A stretch of DNA of 64,000 nt from Ramlibacter tataouinensis TTB310 (GCF_000215705.1 NC_015677.1:2678001-2742000); one strand, 5' to 3'; positions 45,129 through 52,364 are shown, counted from the first letter of the stretch. Translations and numbers: made by a program. The notes: a model not told the origin generated them from the letters alone.

Positions 45129-45295
45129 AAGGAGGTGGGTCGGCGGCTCAGCAATGGCTGAGCATCGCACGAACACACGCCAACGCCAAATCAGAACAGC
45201 CGTTGCAGACGGCGGCTGTCAGGCATCAAGCGAGTTCGACCTCGCAGTAGCTACCAGACTGCGGCGCGAAAGCCCGTCGGGACACAAACGCTCTT

Positions 45296-45592
45296 TTAAA
45301 TTTGAACCTTGCGTCCGGCGTTGGCCTTCGACCAGTGCAGGATTTCGTAGCTTTGCCGGAGACCTGCGACGTAGAACGGATCCGTCTTCAGCAACGCCTC
45401 CAGTTGCTCCTTGGACTCCGCCTGCGCGATCCACAGGCCCCCTTTTGGCACCTGCGAAGGCTCGACGCGAAGAGAGCCGCCGATCGGGATGACCTCTCTG
45501 TTCTGCTCCAGCCAATCGATGTGGGCCTGCAGATTCGCCGCCCGGACTGCGCCGTGGTTGGGCTTATCCGTGAATATCACTGCGAACAGCAT
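45296..45592 (-). CDS. YciI-family protein
   Basis: 98-residue ferredoxin-fold protein. Recognisable: MLFAVIFTDKP at the N-terminus, GGSLRVEPSQVPKGGLWIAQ and LLKTDPFYVAGLRQSYEIL at the C-terminus. YciI proteins are small dimeric enzymes of uncertain activity, some with His/Asp pockets. GGAGAGAG lies just before the ATG at 45592. Codon use is slightly less GC-rich than core genes, marking the start of the accessory region. Confidence 0.85.
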   Translation of the reverse strand: MLFAVIFTDKPNHGAVRAANLQAHIDWLEQNREVIPIGGSLRVEPSQVPKGGLWIAQAESKEQLEALLKTDPFYVAGLRQSYEILHWSKANAGRKVQI

Positions 45593-45623
45593 TCTCTCTC
45601 TCCTTGGAATGTGCGCCCGGAGC

Positions 45624-45851
45624 TCATTCCCGTCTCCATTTCTTGAAATGGAACACCAGCAGCACCAGCAGCCACGACCAGGGGATAACAGGGACGGCCA
45701 TGAGCAGGTTCTCCATGGCGGTAGGCTCCCTGTCGAAGTCGTCGGCCGCCATCGCCACAAGGCCGGCCAGCACATGGCTCGCGGCCAGGAGGACAACACC
45801 AGGGATGAAGGCCCATCGGGACAGAAGCGCGCTTCTCAAGCTTGATCGCAT
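45624..45851 (-). CDS. Small two-helix membrane protein
   Basis: Not recognised. 75 residues with two hydrophobic stretches (AFIPGVVLLAASHVLAGLV and LLMAVPVIPWSWLLVLLVFH) separated by the acidic loop ADDFDREPTAMEN, ending in basic FKKWRRE. ATG 45851 has GGAG at workable distance; ATG 45857 is two codons upstream but too close to it. Lies between the YciI gene and the repeat protein on the same strand. Confidence 0.6.
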   Translation of the reverse strand: MRSSLRSALLSRWAFIPGVVLLAASHVLAGLVAMAADDFDREPTAMENLLMAVPVIPWSWLLVLLVFHFKKWRRE

Positions 45852-45912
45852 GGCCATTCTCCAGGTACGGTCAACGGCGTTGGCAGCGCTACTTGCGCAC
45901 AAAACAGGTCTG

Positions 45913-46281
45913 CTAGTTGTCACCTGCGGATGACGATGCAGGCGTGCCAACGACCTTGCCCGAGACACGGCCAGCCGTTCTTGCGGTTGCCTGTGCGGCA
46001 TGCGTGACGCCGCGCGCCGTTGCGTTGGCTCCGCGTTCGACCCCACCGGCCGCCGCCTTGGCGCCGCGGTCAACGCCGCGGGCCGCTGCCTTGGCCCCAT
46101 GCTCCACGCCCTTGGCCGCCGCCTTGACGCCGCGCACGACAGCGCCTTGCGTCCGTTCGACCACGCTGGACACACTGCCAGCGCCTGACGACTGGGCAGG
46201 CTCCGTTGAACCCGCGCCAGCAACACCCACCAGGAGGAGCATCGACGAAAACAATGTCGCAATCTTGAGAGCCGTACTCAT
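45913..46281 (-). CDS. Exported protein with five 11-residue repeats
   Basis: 122 residues. Signal peptide (KIATLFSSMLLLVGVAGAG, cleavage near residue 24), Ser/Gly linker, then five consecutive 11-mers from about residue 52: GVKAAAKGVEH, GAKAAARGVDR, GAKAAAGGVER, GANATARGVTH, AAQATARTAGR. An 11-residue period with Ala on one face suggests a long amphipathic or LEA-like helix in the periplasm. AGGGA precedes the ATG. Function unknown. It lies immediately beyond the last attC, so it may be chromosomal rather than a cassette. Confidence 0.7.
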   Translation of the reverse strand: MSTALKIATLFSSMLLLVGVAGAGSTEPAQSSGAGSVSSVVERTQGAVVRGVKAAAKGVEHGAKAAARGVDRGAKAAAGGVERGANATARGVTHAAQATARTAGRVSGKVVGTPASSSAGDN

Positions 46282-46306
46282 GGAAGATCCCTTAGGTGGA
46301 GGTGTT

Positions 46307-46354
46307 GACTAAAACGATGCCAGCTCCGCGTCCGTGTCGATTGACCGGTTAGAC
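46307..46354 (-). repeat. attC site A, degenerate distal end
   Basis: The plus-strand right half GTGTCGATTGACCGGTTAGAC (46334-46354) has the full core GTTAGAC and resembles the same half of the other sites. The left half (GACTAAAACGATGCC) is worn and short. It marks the far end of the array. Confidence 0.5.
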
Positions 46355-46435
46355 CTCATGCCCGCCACCACTTATCCGTCGGAAGCTCGGAGTGTGCCTC
46401 CAGACGAAGCGGGCGGCAATGAGAATGGCGGTCAC
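46349..46435 (-). CDS. Tiny cassette open frame, 28 residues
   Basis: The roughly 100-bp cassette between attC A and B has an open frame from GTG 46435 that ends with the TAA of the attC core. It reads a hydrophobic helix (VTAILIAARFVW) followed by a basic tail (RHTPSFRRIS). It looks like the C-terminal remnant of a membrane protein or a very small cassette peptide. No Shine-Dalgarno seen. Confidence 0.25.
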   Translation of the reverse strand: MTAILIAARFVWRHTPSFRRISGGGHEV

Positions 46436-46457
46436 GATGAGAGCGGTGCCAGGTGAG

Positions 46458-46538
46458 GTCTAACGTCGGAGATGACCGGCGGACAGTAGGCGGGCAAAGG
46501 CACTCGATTGGACGTCCGTGTCGATCGACCTGTTCGAC
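46458..46538 (-). repeat. attC site B
   Basis: 81 bp between GTCTAAC (46458-46464) and GTTCGAC (46532-46538; one core base off). Flanks GTCGGAGATGACCGG and GTCCGTGTCGATCGACC match those of the other sites. Lies 8 bp after the HigA-like gene's stop. Confidence 0.75.
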
Positions 46539-46545
46539 CGGACGC

Positions 46546-46845
46546 TCACCCGAGCGCCTCCCTTACCACCTCTGGATGGCGCTTGGCGATGCGTATCAGC
46601 GTTTGCGCTGCCCCGGAAGGAGAGCGCCGGCCTTGTTCCCACTCTTGGAGCGTGCGCTTGGAGATTCCCAGCGCATCCGCAAACTCAGTCTGCGACAGCC
46701 CCGAATTCTGACGAGCTTGCGCGACCTCGTTGGGTTCGACCCTCGTTACGCGAGCTGCCTGCTCGGCTTTCATTTCACGAACCGACTGCAACAGCTTAAA
46801 TCCCAGCTCCTCGCCGGCGGACTTCTTGGCGGTGCGACTAGCCAT
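46546..46845 (-). CDS. HigA-like XRE antitoxin
   Basis: DNA-binding antitoxin of 99 residues. The N-terminal half is charged and flexible; the helix-turn-helix lies at about residues 48-85 (SGLSQTEFADALGISKRTLQ, then EWEQGRRSPSGAAQTLIRIA). It follows the toxin gene in the order toxin-antitoxin with 8-bp overlap, the HigBA arrangement, and would bind both toxin and operator. GAGGAG precedes the ATG at 46845. Such pairs are frequent in integron arrays, where they stabilise the cassettes. Confidence 0.87.
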   Translation of the reverse strand: MASRTAKKSAGEELGFKLLQSVREMKAEQAARVTRVEPNEVAQARQNSGLSQTEFADALGISKRTLQEWEQGRRSPSGAAQTLIRIAKRHPEVVREALG

Positions 46846-47152
46846 TTTCAATCTCCTCACGAACTGCCTTGAGCAGATGACCAGGGATGGTGTCCCGAGC
46901 GGACTTGGCGTACACCAGCAGCAGCCAGATTTCTCCCGCAGCAAGCCGCCTGAAGTAGATGACCCGTACTCCGCCCTGCTTTCCCGAGCCTGCACGCGAC
47001 CAACGTAGCTTGCGACAGCCGCCGCTGCCCGGAATCAAATCCCCAGCGTCGGGGTTGTTCGCCAGCCATTCGAAGAACTCCAGTCGCTCCTCTTCACTCC
47101 ACAGTCTGTCCGCCTCAGCAACAAAGGTGGGAGTTTCAATGAGCGTGTACAC
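46838..47152 (-). CDS. RelE/HigB-family toxin
   Basis: Predicted ribosome-dependent mRNA interferase, 104 residues. Family segments: FVAEADRLWSEEERLEFFEW, GCRKLRWSRAGSGKQGGVRV, IYFRRLAAGEIWLLLVYAKS and ARDTIPGHLLKAVREEIENG. The Arg/Lys-rich centre and YAKS segment match the HigB-2/RelE (DUF1044) group. Starts with GTG 47152 directly downstream of a good promoter, without a leader. Overlaps the antitoxin gene. Confidence 0.87.
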   Translation of the reverse strand: MYTLIETPTFVAEADRLWSEEERLEFFEWLANNPDAGDLIPGSGGCRKLRWSRAGSGKQGGVRVIYFRRLAAGEIWLLLVYAKSARDTIPGHLLKAVREEIENG

Positions 47153-47159
47153 TGCCGCG

Positions 47160-47188
47160 ACTATACGTCAAAGACGGATAGCCAGCAA
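47160..47188 (-). promoter_or_regulatory. Sigma70-type promoter of the toxin-antitoxin cassette
   Basis: On the minus strand TTGCTG (47188-47183) and TATAGT (47165-47160) are separated by exactly 17 bp. The expected start point, about seven bases after TATAGT, falls on the toxin GTG, implying a leaderless or nearly leaderless message. The cassette thus carries its own promoter. Confidence 0.6.
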
Positions 47189-47204
47189 GGGCTGTTTGCG
47201 TAGG

Positions 47205-47318
47205 GTCTAACGTCGGAGTTGACCGGCACGCACCGGCAAGGCGCCGCGAGACGTATGCTCCCGCGCACGGCTTGCGGCGCCTTGCCGGTGCGTGTCCGTA
47301 TCGAACGAACTGTTAGAC
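47205..47318 (-). repeat. attC site C
   Basis: 114 bp between GTCTAAC (47205-47211) and GTTAGAC (47312-47318). The middle is a long inverted repeat, GCACCGGCAAGGCGCCGC against its complement. The best-preserved long attC of the array. Confidence 0.88.
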
Positions 47319-47342
47319 CTCACATCGATTCGGACGCCGTTC

Positions 47343-48080
47343 TCACTTTCCATAGTCCCTCCAGGTAGCCGCTCTCCCGAGTTCGCGCGCGCGATCTAAC
47401 GACTGAATATCCGGTCTGAGGACGCTCTCGGGATCACATCGCGCGAAGAACTCGTTCAAGAAGGCTGTCGCAGCTTCCGCGGCCCAAAGGGCGCACCCCG
47501 CTCCAAGACACTTCAATGGCCAGAACGGCGCGTCTGGCGTACATAGGGGATTCTCAGCAAACTTCCCGCGCAAGCGCTTCACCAATCGATGCGGTGGGTA
47601 TTCGCCTGACTCTTCATGAGTTGTGAGTGGCTCCCATGTCGGTTCGTAGTGGACCAGCCAGTTTCTTAGGTCGACGACTAGCCGTGCGCTCTGATACGGC
47701 TCCTCTCCTTCGGTCAGAAGGGGCTCACCGGCCAAGGTCAGGCCAACCTGGTACTTCTGCAAGATCTGGAAAGACGCAGTCCTAGGAATTCCCAACCTCC
47801 AGAGTTTCTGAATGCGCGACCTTGCAGCTTCGTCGTGTCGCACGTCGATCTCGTCCGAAAATGTGAACCATTCGTTGATCGTTGCCTCAAGGGCGCACGC
47901 CGTTGCCAAAAGGCTGCTCGTGACGTGAGAACTGTGGAGTGTGGTGCGCACGAAGCTATTCGCGGGCGGGTCGTCTTCCAAACGCTTCGCCTGTTCCGCA
48001 AGAACGAATGCGTTCTTCAGATACCAATGGCCCATCGGGATCGCAAAGGCCGCAGACTTGAACTGCTCAAGTTTGGTCAT
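47343..48080 (-). CDS. Cassette protein, possible HEPN domain
   Basis: Not firmly recognised. 245 residues, mostly helical, no membrane segment. SSLLATACALEATINEWFTF (about 55-75) and LRNWLVHYEPTWEPL (about 138-152) are reminiscent of HEPN proteins, whose catalytic R-x4-6-H motif RNWLVH would match. HEPN proteins are often RNases in toxin or defence systems. The C-terminal half (PFWPLKCLGAGCALWAAEAA) forms another helix pair. It ends 25 bp before attC C and starts right after attC D, filling one cassette. HEPN assignment is inference from motif alone. Confidence 0.7.
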   Translation of the reverse strand: MTKLEQFKSAAFAIPMGHWYLKNAFVLAEQAKRLEDDPPANSFVRTTLHSSHVTSSLLATACALEATINEWFTFSDEIDVRHDEAARSRIQKLWRLGIPRTASFQILQKYQVGLTLAGEPLLTEGEEPYQSARLVVDLRNWLVHYEPTWEPLTTHEESGEYPPHRLVKRLRGKFAENPLCTPDAPFWPLKCLGAGCALWAAEAATAFLNEFFARCDPESVLRPDIQSLDRARELGRAATWRDYGK

Positions 48081-48083
48081 GAG

Positions 48084-48171
48084 GTCTAACGTAGAGGTAA
48101 ACGGCGACCAAGATCAGGAGCCGCGCAGCGGCAGACGCCCTTGGGCGTCCATGTTGACCACCTTGTTAGCG
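48084..48171 (-). repeat. attC site D
   Basis: 88 bp between GTCTAAC (48084-48090) and GTTAGCG (48165-48171), with hairpin GACGCCCTTGGGCGTC (48134-48149). The 3' end of the next cassette gene runs into this site. Confidence 0.8.
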
Positions 48172-48728
48172 GGCTTCCAACCCGCTACGTAAAGACCAAG
48201 CATCGTTTGTGTGCCCTCCAACGTGATGGCGCTTCCCACTTGCAGCCGACCGTACTCTTCCGCCGTCATGCAAATCTCCAGGGAGCTCGGGGAAGGAAGC
48301 TGGGGCAGGAGACGATAGTCGCAGAAGCGTCGACTCGGGCTGTAGGCCTTCGATGCGATGACATCGACGGCCACGTTCCCGCCGAAAATTTGGGTAACGA
48401 GCGCGCCCATGCCGAATACCACACCTATCCAAGCTAGCCCCGAGAAAAGGGCGGGTAGGACGAGAACGGCAGCTGCCTTCTTGGCGCCTGACACGCCTTT
48501 CACGAAGAACCGGTGGCCTCTTGCGTTCGCCCACAGGGCCATTCCAAACGCGATCCCAGTCAAGACAAACGCCGACGTTGACCCGATTCGGTACCAATCT
48601 GAGTTCGGCGCGAAGTCGGCCCAGAATCCGTAACACACCAGAGCAAGACCTACAGTTCCGGAATGAACGGCGATACGCCTGAAGCGTGATGGTGCGCTGG
48701 TTCCGTAGTAGATGCTCAATAGAGACAT
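48114..48728 (-). CDS. Cassette membrane protein, 204 residues
   Basis: Not recognised. Three hydrophobic helices (VHSGTVGLALVCYGFWADF, TSAFVLTGIAFGMALWANA, AAVLVLPALFSGLAWIGVVF) precede a soluble C-terminal part of about 75 residues. The last 19 codons (KVVNMDAQGRLPLRG region) are encoded by attC D itself. Start ATG 48728 lies 15 bp from the core of attC E. Inner-membrane protein of unknown role. Confidence 0.75.
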   Translation of the reverse strand: MSLLSIYYGTSAPSRFRRIAVHSGTVGLALVCYGFWADFAPNSDWYRIGSTSAFVLTGIAFGMALWANARGHRFFVKGVSGAKKAAAVLVLPALFSGLAWIGVVFGMGALVTQIFGGNVAVDVIASKAYSPSRRFCDYRLLPQLPSPSSLEICMTAEEYGRLQVGSAITLEGTQTMLGLYVAGWKPANKVVNMDAQGRLPLRGS

Positions 48729-48742
48729 GGTCTGACCTTGCC

Positions 48743-48856
48743 CGCTAACGTGAAGGTGACCGGCACGTTGCGGCAAGGGGCCGCACGGTGCACTGTTTCC
48801 AACGGCACTGTGCGGGCCCCTGCCGCAACGTGTCCGTGTCGACCGACCTGTTATGT
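48743..48856 (-). repeat. attC site E
   Basis: 114 bp between CGCTAAC (48743-48749) and GTTATGT (48850-48856), enclosing a long inverted repeat with ACGTTGCGGCAAGGGGCC against GGGCCCCTGCCGCAACGT. On the minus strand it begins ACATAAC and ends GTTAGCG. Confidence 0.8.
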
Positions 48857-48862
48857 CTCACC

Positions 48863-49084
48863 TCACGTTCTCGCACGATACTCCAGACTACCAGTAAGAC
48901 GGGCAGGATTCCAGCCACCGGAGTGGGCCTGGGGGAAGCGAATGCATGAATACCCGGCCCCGGCCAGATAGCCTCCGTTGGGCTCCTCAGTCGATCTTAG
49001 GAAAGCAACTCGAAGTGTCAAGAGAATGAGAGCTTCGCCGGATACCATTGCGAGTGACAATAGGAGGGCTACCAATGGACCCAC
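48863..49084 (-). CDS. Possible small cassette protein, 73 residues
   Basis: Not recognised. One N-terminal hydrophobic segment (PLVALLLSLAMVSGEALILL) and a soluble tail. Its stop lies 7 bp from attC E on the cassette strand, as expected for a cassette gene, but the start (GTG 49084) lacks a Shine-Dalgarno and overlaps the opposite-strand gene's start. May be a real small gene or chance. Confidence 0.3.
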   Translation of the reverse strand: MGPLVALLLSLAMVSGEALILLTLRVAFLRSTEEPNGGYLAGAGYSCIRFPQAHSGGWNPARLTGSLEYRART

Positions 49085-50370
49085 TGGGTTTGGCGAAGGA
49101 CATATTTCGCCTTATCGGGCTAGCCTACTGGGGCCTGGCACTGGTGCTTGTCTGCGTCGCGCTCGTCAAGCCCAAACGTTGGGCGGCCAAGCTGGCCTGG
49201 GTCGCAGGCGTACTTTTGATCTTCACTTCCCCTCTGTTCCTTCACTGGCGCGACGTCGATGAGGTCAACACGGCGTTCAAGGATTCGTGCAAGAAGGTCC
49301 AATCGAACATCGAGCCCGTGGAAACCAACAGCTCCCAGTTCGTCGATATGGAAGTGGTCTATCTGGGTCGCAAGAGCCCGCCTTATGTGGACGCCTTCGT
49401 TCGCTACATGCTCGAGAGGAGGCTAGCGACGCTGGAGACCACATTCGATCCACAGTATTGGACGGGCTTGACGACCCGTCGAACGCGCTGGCCTCCCGAG
49501 CGTCCCACAGCGAGTGCTTCAAGTCCGAAGCACTGGGGCATTCAGCCCGGCGTGTTCGTTCGTTTGACGCTGCAGGATGTCGGGCATGAATCATGCGACG
49601 GCTTCGCCCGCTGGTCCAGAGAATATCCATCTCAGAAATGGCCCTGGATGCAGAAGCTCGGGCTGCGAGTGAATCATTGCATTGGTTATGAACTCGTCGA
49701 CAACCTCCAGAGCCGGCACGGGATCTCCGTCGAAAGGACCATCGTCCAGCGCAATGGCAACAACGGCGCGCTCGAAATGCACAGCTACCGATTGCAGGAG
49801 CTCCCGTCGAACCGCACTCTCGGTATTGCAACGCTGGCGATCGGCTCCGCGTACGAGCACCGCGATGTGCTGTGCGACGGCAACGAGATCGCCAAGAAGA
49901 TTGGTGAGGCGATCCAGTCCGCGCCGGATCCCCGATACGCGCGCCTGACAGAAGTCCAGGTCGATGAGAAGCCCTTTCCGGCTGCGAAGGTCCTGTCCGT
50001 AGAACAACTCCGCGCTCGAGGGATCAGTCTGGAACGACGGGCCATCTCGGACGACAGGAGCGTCTGGTTCGAGAGCCGCTATGAGCGCAAGGACTCCGGG
50101 GGGTCAACCAGCATCAGTCTTGTGGGCTACGAATTGATAAGCCTGCAAGAGGACCGGATGTACCGCATTCCCTTGCGCACCGAGCACGCGCCCCGAAATC
50201 AGCACCCCACGTCAGTGGGATCGAGTGAGCATGGAGTAATGATCTTCATCCGCTCTGGCTACGGCACGACTGATGGTGGAGTTCTTCTTGAGTTCACCCG
50301 GAAAGGTGAACCGATTCGAGAACAGGTCGTCAGCGCGGAGCAAATGCGTGAGCTGGGAGGCGGACGCTAG
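49075..50370 (+). CDS. Cassette protein on the opposite strand, 431 residues
   Basis: Not recognised. Two hydrophobic helices at the N-terminus (LIGLAYWGLALVLVCVALV and LAWVAGVLLIFTSPLFL) anchor a large soluble domain of about 370 residues with several Cys and many charged residues, probably outside the cytoplasm. GGAGGG eight bases before ATG 49075 fixes the start. It runs against the array orientation, so it would need its own promoter. It shares a cassette of about 1.6 kb between attC E and F. Confidence 0.72.
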   Translation: MDPLGLAKDIFRLIGLAYWGLALVLVCVALVKPKRWAAKLAWVAGVLLIFTSPLFLHWRDVDEVNTAFKDSCKKVQSNIEPVETNSSQFVDMEVVYLGRKSPPYVDAFVRYMLERRLATLETTFDPQYWTGLTTRRTRWPPERPTASASSPKHWGIQPGVFVRLTLQDVGHESCDGFARWSREYPSQKWPWMQKLGLRVNHCIGYELVDNLQSRHGISVERTIVQRNGNNGALEMHSYRLQELPSNRTLGIATLAIGSAYEHRDVLCDGNEIAKKIGEAIQSAPDPRYARLTEVQVDEKPFPAAKVLSVEQLRARGISLERRAISDDRSVWFESRYERKDSGGSTSISLVGYELISLQEDRMYRIPLRTEHAPRNQHPTSVGSSEHGVMIFIRSGYGTTDGGVLLEFTRKGEPIREQVVSAEQMRELGGGR

Positions 50371-50458
50371 GCCCCCCTTCACCGTCGCTCTGGTCGTCCA
50401 GGATCCGAACTGCCCGCGGCCATCCGGATCAACTCTGAGAAGAGCGGGGACAATGTGG

Positions 50459-50521
50459 ACATAACGTCGGAGTTAACCCGCGCGCGCATTTTGCGCGTCG
50501 GCGTTGGACGACTTGTTAGAT
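50459..50521 (-). repeat. attC site F
   Basis: 63 bp between ACATAAC (50459-50465) and GTTAGAT (50515-50521). Read on the minus strand it is close to the classical 60-bp attC: ATCTAACAAGTCGTCCAACG, a GCGCGC palindrome with an AAAA loop, and GGTTAACTCCGACGTTATG. Confidence 0.88.
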
Positions 50522-50865
50522 GCGGCGTTCGCCTTGCGCCGCTGGCGCCAGCCCATGATGCCAACCGGAACGAGGACGAGAATTCCCGGTAAGACGGCAT
50601 CAGATATGGCCTGACTCTTCACCCGGCTTCGGTCGAAGTCGGAGAGTCGATCAAGCCCCTTAGCGCCCGCAATAGCCTGAAGCGTGACCGCCAGGTAGAA
50701 GGCGGTCACGCAAACTACCACCAGCGCACCAATAACTCGACGAGGCAGCAACTCCCGTTTAGCAAAGCGATTCACGCCGGCAGCAATCAGCGACCCTGCG
50801 AAGTACGCGAAGGTGTTTATGAAGAGGAGCGCAACGGTCATGCTTTGTTGAGGAGTGTCGTTCAT
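50473..50865 (-). CDS. Cassette membrane protein, 130 residues
   Basis: Not recognised. Three hydrophobic helices (TVALLFINTFAYFAGSLIAA, VIGALVVVCVTAFYLAVTLQ, AVLPGILVLVPVGIMGW) with a loop of charged residues, and a polar tail. About the last 16 codons (SNKSSNADAQNARAG) are encoded by attC F. The ATG at 50865 lies 8 bp from the core of attC G. Confidence 0.75.
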   Translation of the reverse strand: MNDTPQQSMTVALLFINTFAYFAGSLIAAGVNRFAKRELLPRRVIGALVVVCVTAFYLAVTLQAIAGAKGLDRLSDFDRSRVKSQAISDAVLPGILVLVPVGIMGWRQRRKANAASNKSSNADAQNARAG

Positions 50866-51038
50866 TGGAAGCGTCTAACGTCGGAGTTGACCGGCGACCA
50901 AAGAACAGGAGCCGAAAGGCGGACGCCCTTGGGCGTCCGTATCGAATGATGGGATGGACTCCTCTCGTTTTTCGCGCCAGATTGGCGCACTGGTCTTCAT
51001 TGGCGTGGGGATCAGGTCTTCAACGAAAGGAGTCCGAC

Positions 51039-52094
51039 ATGAATGCTACAACCGTTGCCGTTGATCTTGCAAAGTCCGTCTTCCAGGTTGCTGAGGCTGA
51101 TGCGCAAGGCCGCATCACCAACTCGCACCGGCTCACGCGTACGCAGTTCGAGCGGTTCTTCGCCAACCGCCAGGTCGACCGGGTCGTCATGGAGGCATGC
51201 GGCTCGGCGCATCACTGGGCGCGCAGCTTGACCGGTCGGGGCCTGCCGGTGCGGCTGTTGCCGCCGGCACACGTGCGGCGGTACTGCCTGCGCAACAAGA
51301 CTGACGCGGCCGACTGCGCGGCGCTGCTCGAAGCGCACCGCAATCCCAAGATCCGGGACGTGCGCATCAAGTCCGTCGAGCAGCAAGCCCTGTAGGCCCT
51401 GCACCGCACGCGCACCCAGTGGATGGCCACGCGCGTGCAGCGCATCAACGCCCTGCGCGGGTTCTGCCGCGAGTTCGGCCTTGCCGTGACGGTCGGCGCC
51501 AGAGCTGGCCTGCACGCGATCTCGCGCCTGGTGGCCGACCCCGCCTCGGCACTGCCCTCCATTCTTCGGCCGGCCATGTCGATGCTGCTGGAGGAGCTCA
51601 CGCAACTGCACCAACGCATCGCGCAGCTCGAGCGCGAGCTCGCGCAGATCGCGCGCCACAGCCCCGCTTGCCAGCTGCTGCTGTCGATTCCCGGCGTAGG
51701 GCTGCTGACCGCCACCGCTCTTGTGGCAGCCATCGGCACTGATGTCGGCCACTTCCGCAATGGGCGCCAGCTGGCCGCGTGGCTTGGCTTGACGCCTAGG
51801 GAGCACAGCTCGGGACAGACCCGCCGGCTGGGTGCGATCACGCGTGCGGGCGACCGCTACCTGCGCACCCTGCTCACGCACGGCGCGCGCAGCGTTCTGC
51901 AGGCGGCTTCGCGCGCGCAAAGCGCCGGTCGCACCTGCACCGGCTTGCGTGCCTGGGGGCTCGCGGTGCGCCAGCGCACCAACCAGAACAAGGCCACCTG
52001 TGCGCTGGCTAACAAGCTGGCGCGCATCTGCTTTGCGACGCTGCGCTCGGGGCAGCCGTTCGACGAGCGTCGAGCCTGCAAGACAGCCGACTGA
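51039..52094 (+). pseudogene. IS110-family transposase with in-frame amber codon
   Basis: A 351-codon DEDD-type transposase frame interrupted by TAG at 51393-51395. N-terminal half: AVDLAKSVFQVAEAD, MEACGSAHHWARSLTGRGLP and NKTDAADCAALLEAHRNP carry the RuvC-like acidic residues. The second half in the same frame: LLLSIPGVGLLTATALVAAI, then the transposase-20 region with GRQLAAWLGLTPREHSSGQT. The interrupted context (QQAL-stop-ALHRTRTQW) suggests a Gln CAG changed to TAG. AAAGGAG precedes the ATG. Without suppression only 118 residues are made, so the element is probably immobile. Confidence 0.88.
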
Positions 52095-52341
52095 CGCTCC
52101 TTCTGACCTCTTCTCGCTTGCCAAGGACTGATTGCCCCTCATGGCCAACAGGGACGAACCCCAGGATGTGTTGACGCCGATAACACGTCCGGCTGCTCGC
52201 AAGCCGCTCGATCGTTTGGCGCTGCCTCCTACCACGCGGAACCCATGACGGCACGGGCTCACGCAGCCCACACACGATGCCGGATATACGACCGCAGGCG
52301 TTTCCTTCGAAGCCAACAACAGTGATCAGGCCTTGTCGTTG
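52095..52341 (+). ncRNA. Candidate bridge/seeker RNA region of the IS1111-type element
   Basis: The 247 bp after the transposase stop carry no gene. IS110-family elements specify a guide RNA that pairs with target and element ends; in IS1111-type elements it is made from the non-coding stretch after the transposase. ATATACGACC at 52284-52293 recurs at the right IS/attC junction (52353-52362), as expected of a guide. RNA ends and fold were not determined. Confidence 0.4.
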
Positions 52342-52364
52342 GAGAGGAGTCCATATACGACCTG

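Larger units (their letters stand above)
50945..52357 (+). mobile_element. IS110-family insertion sequence, IS1111 type, in an attC
   Basis: About 1.41 kb. Subterminal inverted repeats TGGACTCCTCTC (50955-50966) and GAGAGGAGTCCA (52342-52353) lie a few bases inside the ends, the pattern of the IS1111 group rather than of IS with terminal repeats. No flanking duplication is evident, as usual for this family. IS1111-attC elements are known to insert at a fixed place in attC sites, and this one does exactly that. Exact end bases are estimated because the uninterrupted attC is not available. Confidence 0.82.

Noticed and set aside
45129..46306. Further attC sites left of the array
   Set aside because: Short GTT/AAC words occur but no paired cores with a palindrome between them.
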